Origin: Grifola frondosa
Lineage: Eukaryota > Basidiomycota > Agaricomycetes > Polyporales > Grifolaceae
Reading direction: 5' to 3'
NCBI GenBank assembly: GCA_001683735.1
Contig: LUGG01000002.1
Location: forward strand, 2,976,001 to 3,040,000
Length of the DNA stretch: 64,000 nt
Positions 58,478 through 64,000 of the stretch are shown here, in pieces. The notes beneath the pieces were generated by a model. That model did not search any database. It saw only the letters and a list, made by a program, of their open reading frames with translations, and was not told the DNA's origin. Within the stretch, counting starts at the first letter, position 1, and each line of letters opens with the position of its first letter. The position numbers were made by a program, and so were the translations under genes.

Positions 58478-60359
58478 GAAGGTGTGTGTTATATTCAATG
58501 CCTGTGCTGCACACTAACCGTTGACAATGCAGAAGTCTACTTAAAATAGAATACAGAATGTGATGTTGATATTTTGTCTGATGTTCAAACCGCGTGCAAG
58601 TGTGAGAGGTATAGGTGAGTCATTCTCAGTCATGGCATAGCTACGGGTGGGATGCGAGCGTCGTCGTCGGATACATGTTGCGGCGTCGGATATATGTTGC
58701 GCCGTCACAGCACTTGGTGTATGATGGGTCCGGCGTGGCCAGGGTGGGGATGCGAGCGTCGTCGCTGGATACATGTTGCGGCGTCGGATACATGTTGCGC
58801 CGTCACGGCACTTACTGTATGATGGCCACGGGCAAGGATAGGTGCGTCATCATCGGATACATGTTGCCGTGTCGGATACATGTTGCCGTGTTGGATACAT
58901 ATGGCGGCGTTGGGGCACTTGGTGTATGATGGGTCCGGCGTGGCTACGAGCGAGGATGGGAGCGTCGTTGTCGGATACATGTTGCCGTGACGGATACATA
59001 TGGCGGTGTCGGGGCACTTGGTGTATGGTGGCCACGGGCAAGGATGCGAGCGTCGTCGAGGATACATGTTGCGGCATCGGATACATCTTACGGTGTCAGG
59101 CAACGATACATATGGTATGTACAATCTATATTGTATGTACGATCTATATACACCTCGGAATATGTATCTATTTTTGTTCTACTCCATCTACTTTCTGTAT
59201 CCGGCCAACTGAAGTCCCTCAGCGCAAACACGGCAGATCTGCTCGCTATCAATAATGTTTGCGATAATTGAACGACGCATCTTACGTCGTTCATTATCAA
59301 TTGATTTTTGGATAAATGGCATGTACCGCCGCGTCTTGACCGCGTCGCTTAGCTGACCGGTGTCTTGGTTGGACGTTAAACTTAACCAATGTTGATTAGA
59401 TTGGTTCTTGTTGCTGAATATGTGTTTCCTTTACAGTGCCCAGCTCGACTGTCGTCCTATGGCCGACCTAACCTGCACCGCGAAATCAGCGGGTGACTTG
59501 GAGCCTGCGCACTACTACGTACAGCAGTGTATTGTCTTCAGTCAAGAGCTCACATAACCGTTCCACACACGCCAAGCACGCGGCTGCGTACGTGCACGCA
59601 AACTCCCCGTCCACGCCTCTGTCTTCTGCACGGAGCCTGCAAATTCCAGACGCTGCCCATCCGAGCATCGTACCGTCCCCCTCGTCATCCTCAAGCGCTA
59701 AGGCGTACCGCGAGAAGGCGCCCGTATGTGCTGAACCTCTCCGCGACCATCGCAGACCGCCGTGCATGGGTAGAAGTACTAAGTGGGGGGCATCATCGCA
59801 GTCATGTGTGCAGTCAGCGGGGGAGCCACACGTGGGGCACACGTCGAAGCTCCGGGAGTCCTGAAGTCCACGCCTCGTCCGTGGACGTGGCGGCGCACCT
59901 CAAGTTAGCCATGATTCTTGTGCGGTTAGTTGAATCTGGAGATGGAGAGGTGAGCTGTGTACGTTCTATGGAATTGAATACCCCTACATCCCGGCGTAAA
60001 CAAATCTTCCCACAATTTCTATCGTTATATTCACCCAATATATTCTACACAATCTCCGCGGAAGACGTTGCATTTACCTTATGGTCATGTTGACATCTAA
60101 AGTGTGGTTCTTTCATTCGTTCATCCTTGCCTCGCCTTCCTTTCCAATGTCCATAGCCTACGTATTCGATGTCCCCGTCCCAAACGCATCTTTCTTCACT
60201 TCCGCTGAAATCCTGCCACAGGAATTGGTGTTATTCCACAGTCGGATGATAATCCCGTCGCGAAGCTATTCCAATCTATCAGGATCTACGCCCTCGAATT
60301 CCACAACTGCATCTTCGTATGTAGTACCTCTCCCGTAAAATCCTTTTGCTCATTTGCCT
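58478..60359. other. Intergenic with minisatellite
   Basis: Apart from the minisatellite, a minus-strand 118-codon frame (59486-59842, starting CPTCGSPADCTHDC and acidic later) reads plausibly as protein but matches nothing I know and lacks clear exons around it. Confidence 0.4.
58650..59085. repeat. Minisatellite of 90-115 bp units rich in GGATACATGTTG
   Basis: About four and a half copies. Each holds two or three GGATACATGTTGC-type boxes, then GGCACTTGGTGTATG and either GGTCCGGCGTGG or GGCCACGGGCAAGG. Frames across it are repeat artefacts. Confidence 0.85.
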
Positions 60360-60960
60360 TCATAGCTCTCTTCCCAGTACTCCGCAGATAATGGGGTCAT
60401 TACACCTTGGTAATTTGGACACCGTGAGTCATGCGAGCGTCATAGTGAGTGACATAATCTATTGCGAATCGCTCCTTCGTCGAAGTCACCGCAGTCCTAC
60501 CTGAAGGCTGTATTACTCCCGAATGCGCAGGCTTCTGGAACGATGTGCGAACTGAAACTTGGCACAAAATCTTCGAGTACGCAAATTCACAAAGACAGGC
60601 GTGCAGCTCGCGGATGCCACGCGCAAAGCCTCTATGGTCAAGCTGGCCGGATGCTTCCAGATGCTAAAAGCGCTGACGACCGACGGCATTAAGAGGATCG
60701 TGAGCGCGTTTGCCGCCGCGACGCAGTCATGTCTAGTTTCCACGTCACCGAGTTCTACAGCACCCCCGGATTTCTATCCGAGCCCTATGCTTCCAGTAAC
60801 AAGAGGACTAACAAACACGGCGGCAGCTTCGAGAACCGCGTTCGCTTCCCGCTCAACGTGGTCAATGCGGTATGCCGTCTGACATGGTGCCCTTCTATTG
60901 GCATGCGTGCGCATCTATTCTCTCTATCACGCTGCGGCAGTGACATCTCCGTTTGAATGC
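60360..60960 (+). pseudogene. Old Yellow Enzyme remnant, second copy
   Basis: Motifs in order across three frames: QYSADNGVITPW (about 60376), ITPECAGFWNDVRTETW, TGVQLADATRKAS, MLKALTTDGIKRIVSAF, FHVTEF, and NKRTNKHGGSFENRVRFP. They match the same YqjM-like class as the 24-kb copy, and DNA similarity between the two starts at the same point (CAGTACTCCG). It is slightly better kept (GGSFENR intact), but frame breaks and a stop after ITPW show it is not functional as written. Confidence 0.78.
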
Positions 60961-61689
60961 AGAATTGCTCTGATACGGAGTGCCTCGATGGGTTACTCCC
61001 CGACGAGCCATCGTGGCGCTCTGAAGACACCTGTCAGCGGAATATTGGATGACTGTAACCGATCGACATCCTTGGAACTATCCGTTCGTCTGCACTTGAT
61101 CTCTTGATCTCCGCCATCTCTGCCGGATGCACTGGTGCATCATGAAGCCTTCCGAGATGACTACAGCTCGTCAGACGCGTCGTAGCCACGGCTGCTGCAT
61201 CTCGTGTTTTATCTAAGTTTAAATATGGGAATCGGACACTGCCAAAGAACGTCAGCGTCGTTATTGCTGCGGGGACCTTTATAAATAAGCTAGCAGTCTG
61301 CTTGTGCTCCAGAAAGGTCGATCGATTATCATTCCTAGAGAGATCGAACCCGATCAATCTAACGAACTACGATCGTTTGTTGTTGCTCGAGATCACTATG
61401 ATGGATTGCGCATTTGTAAGAACTTCGCTTTCGAGAAACAAGACTTAGTGAAAGATTACTTCCGTACGGTAAAATGGTACCCACCTCGTATTCAGTTAGC
61501 ATCGACACTTGACACTTGAGAACCTACTTGACGTATTTCATCCACACAAGATCTAGTCAGTTCTTCTTACAAGCGTGGAAGATGTTCTGTAAAGTAAATT
61601 TAATTTGGTTCGACAAGTTCATGCTGAGATATACGAACAGTGCAATGCTCACAGAATAAATCACTCTGTCGATAATCATCTTATGCTAT
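60961..61689. other. Intergenic
   Basis: No supported gene. Confidence 0.4.
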
Positions 61690-62320
61690 TTTGAGGCCTT
61701 CAAGCAGTTTGTTGTGTAGGCCTCGTGCCTTCGCTATGATGACGCGACACTTTTGGAATGGGCTGATTGATGATGGTGAGAGGACATCCATATTGGCGTT
61801 ACTGAGATCGGCCGTGACCTTATCTTGTGGGATGTCGAGAAGGTGATCTCGTCCAGCGCAGGGCCGTGAAGTTCCATGGCGTGCATTGGGTTATTGCACC
61901 AGTACGCCGCAGCGGCGGCAGCGATGGCGTGCAACTCAGGGCCTACTCAGTCGTCGAGACCCATTTTTTCCCCCGTACGAGCAGAAATATGTAGTTGTCG
62001 TCACATACACAGACGGACGTCTGTGCAGTACATCGGACGCCGCAAAAGAGGAGAGGCAGAAGCTGGTAGGAGAGGATTATGTGGAACTGCAGCAGCTTCT
62101 CGGGAAACGCATCAACGGAGGCCTCCTATCCGACTTTTGGGCAGATAGCGAGGTCGAAGTAGTGCAGGAGATTGTAGGCGTCAATATCTGCCACGGCACA
62201 GCCGGAGATGTCGAGGTTGATTGGGGGGGGGGGGGGAAGGAAGATAATTCCGAATAGGGTGACGAGGGATCGTCGACGACGAAGACGTTGTACGCATGGA
62301 GATCGCGGAGTTTCAGCCAC
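61690..62320 (-). pseudogene. Nuclease-like family remnant, copy d
   Basis: Read on the minus strand: AVADIDAYNLLHYFDLAICP (about 62140-62200) and IAAAAAAYWCNN..GPALDEITF (about 61840-61930) match the other copies in order, but most of the rest is lost or out of frame. A run of 14 G (62223-62236) lies in its N-terminal part. Confidence 0.65.
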
Positions 62321-62348
62321 CCCTTGATTAAGCTGTGTAAGGGGAATA

Positions 62349-64000
62349 CTACGACTCATGCATGACACAGAAGAGCGGCATAGAATCAGGGATGACTGCG
62401 CACACCACCTCGACCACCTCGAGTGGGAGCTGGATCTGGTTTTTGAAGCCGCCGTGACAGTTGTTGGTAAATATACCGGCGAGTAAGCTTGCATGCCTAT
62501 ATGGGGAAAAACTCACCAGTACTCTACTTTCCAGGTCCGAAGTCGGTATATGTCCCAGAATTGCGCCTAGGAACCAGACGAGATTCCATCCTGCTAAGTA
62601 AGAAGTCGCGTGGCTGACAACGCGTGCCTCAAGGAACCATTCATTGGTGCCAGGGTGCATATACGTGTCTGTCGTCAAGTGGACTACTCGGGAGCCACGC
62701 TCCAGTGAGATCTGGTGAAAACGTCTCAAGCGTGTTCTTTGCAAATCGATGTAGAGGTCCCATTCGTGGGGATCTTCGTATTGATACTTTCTCCAGATCG
62801 AGCTCGCCACTTCTTGGTCGGAGGAGGAGGTACAGAGAACTACTGGTCTTGGGGATATTGTTGACCATGCACCTTTGCCGATGTCGCCAATGATTAATGA
62901 CGCCCTAATGCGACGGGGTTCGCGATCCTGGGCATAATCTACTCCAAAAACGACGCCAATTTTTTCTTCCCTATGCTCATTCTCTTGTTGTAGCATGGCC
63001 ACCGCACAGTAAGAGCCAGCGCGCACATTAGCGACTTTCATCGACAACTCGCTCGAAGTCCCTACTTTCCACCTGGTATGTGGATACACTTCTCGCGGAG
63101 TATAGTAGCGTGGCGCGTCAACCGGGAGGAGTGTGATGAGGACGTCCAGACAAACATTGAGTGCTCTGGAACGACTGTAATCTGGAAGGTATAGCTCGCG
63201 CACTTTGAGGGACTTCAAGTCGAAGTTGTCAATATAGGATATGCCTACTCTGCAGTACTGGTCGGTTGTGCCCTCGACCAGCCGTAGTCTGAGCCCAACT
63301 AAGTCTCGATCTCCGGACCCGCACGCCAACACGGAGATGTATTCGCGTTCGCCATGTGGTAGTGCGTTTTCCTTCATAGGCAGTCGAATGCGGATGCCGT
63401 GGTTCGTCACAGTGTACTCCGGCGAATACTCCATCTGAAATGATCGAGCGAAGTCCTTATATGGCATGGGTCGAATGAGACGACACACAGAAGAAGACCA
63501 CCTTGCTTCATGTCCGAATCGAGAAGGCCCTGGTGCGAGTACGTCCTGTATATCGCCGTCCACCTTCCAGCTGTACCAAGCGAAGATGCTGTGGTCTGTC
63601 GTGGAACGCATGATCTCGTGCTGTAGCCGAATGAATGCCTGCTTCCCCTCCCCGTATATCGTTGGCATGTGAACGTCGAATAGGCCCATCAAGCAGTATG
63701 CCATGTCCTCTGCGCGCGTTGTCGTCCTATACGAAGCCCACAACATCCGCTGCGCTACGCTAAGCTGCACCGGAAGCTTAAGGCCCAATAGCATGTCTTG
63801 GTCTACGAGAGTGATCGTGTTGATTTTGTCCATCAATGACTTCCGCGTCCCAATTTCCGACCAGTCCTTCGCGAAGAACGCGACCCGCTTGGGGGCAATG
63901 AGCTCCTGTAGAGTCCAACCTCGGGTAAACCATCCACTGTTCTGAAATGAATGGACTCCTGAGGATTCCCAGACGTCACCTGGTGTTACGTCGTCCAAAT
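62349..64000 (-). CDS. HET-domain protein (HET-2), partial at the right edge, tail of OYE origin
   Basis: The start lies beyond the window. The visible frame (549 codons) begins inside the HET domain (GWTLQELIAPKRVAFF) and is about 70 percent like HET-1 by eye through AYCLMGLFDVHMPTIYGEG, SYLAGWNLVWFLGAILGHIP and beyond. Past TSDLESRVL it leaves HET-1, which continues SSVMENIG. Near 62349-62470 it reads GFKNQIQLPLEVVEVV and VIPDSMPLF, the OYE segment that follows FENR in the remnants at 24 and 60 kb. A GTGAGT donor lies at the divergence point, so an intron may instead end the HET part there. Either way its C-terminus has been replaced. Confidence 0.85.
   Translation of the reverse strand, partial: LDDVTPGDVWESSGVHSFQNSGWFTRGWTLQELIAPKRVAFFAKDWSEIGTRKSLMDKINTITLVDQDMLLGLKLPVQLSVAQRMLWASYRTTTRAEDMAYCLMGLFDVHMPTIYGEGKQAFIRLQHEIMRSTTDHSIFAWYSWKVDGDIQDVLAPGPSRFGHEARWSSSVCRLIRPMPYKDFARSFQMEYSPEYTVTNHGIRIRLPMKENALPHGEREYISVLACGSGDRDLVGLRLRLVEGTTDQYCRVGISYIDNFDLKSLKVRELYLPDYSRSRALNVCLDVLITLLPVDAPRYYTPREVYPHTRWKVGTSSELSMKVANVRAGSYCAVAMLQQENEHREEKIGVVFGVDYAQDREPRRIRASLIIGDIGKGAWSTISPRPVVLCTSSSDQEVASSIWRKYQYEDPHEWDLYIDLQRTRLRRFHQISLERGSRVVHLTTDTYMHPGTNEWFLEARVVSHATSYLAGWNLVWFLGAILGHIPTSDLESRVLVSFSPYRHASLLAGIFTNNCHGGFKNQIQLPLEVVEVVCAVIPDSMPLFCVMHES

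Overview
This window looks like a repeat-rich stretch of an agaricomycete (mushroom-forming basidiomycete) nuclear genome, probably from a wood-decay lineage such as Polyporales. The evidence is the short (39-68 nt) GT..AG introns, the spliced cyanovirin-N-homology (CVNH) genes, HET-domain and FunK1-type kinase genes, a KDZ transposase of the CxC2 type, and a Helitron-type PIF1 helicase with the C-terminal extension seen in these fungi. No bacterial gene structure is present.

Layout. 0-3.1 kb: the 3' part of a broken Helitron-type helicase with a ubiquitin-protease-like tail, then a frame-broken minus-strand coding region. 4.1-5.7 kb: an intact eight-exon gene with an acidic run, function unknown. 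7.0-7.9 kb: an F-box protein with a nucleotidyltransferase-like motif. 8.4-10.1 kb: a broken gene of a repetitive agaricomycete family. 10.5-11.4 kb: thymidylate synthase, the one clear housekeeping gene, with two ACGCGT boxes upstream and a one-base frame break. 13.6-23.8 kb: four CVNH copies (one dead), two of them arms of an inverted duplication with identical predicted mature proteins.

24.2-27.4 kb: a dead Old Yellow Enzyme (OYE) copy next to a HET gene. 28.1-38.2 kb: a block of segmental duplications mixing partial FunK1 kinases with copies of a nuclease-like family. 38.2-39.7 kb: a non-autonomous DNA transposon with 53-bp terminal inverted repeats and a 7-bp target duplication. 41.2-48.3 kb: a KDZ transposase gene split by a young LTR retrotransposon (42.2-45.8 kb) that lacks recognisable reverse transcriptase and integrase. 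48.7-58.5 kb: lineage-specific genes of unknown function, one with a GRF-like zinc finger. 58.6-62.3 kb: a minisatellite, a second OYE remnant and a fourth nuclease-like remnant. 62.3-64 kb: a second HET gene, cut by the window edge, whose tail reads into OYE-derived sequence.

A theme that affects every reading: many genes carry single-base frame breaks. The two LTRs of the retrotransposon differ by four single-base indels and no substitutions that I can see, and thymidylate synthase and HET-1 are each broken by one base. That pattern points at least partly to uncorrected indels in the sequence. Exon coordinates marked as broken should be read with this in mind.
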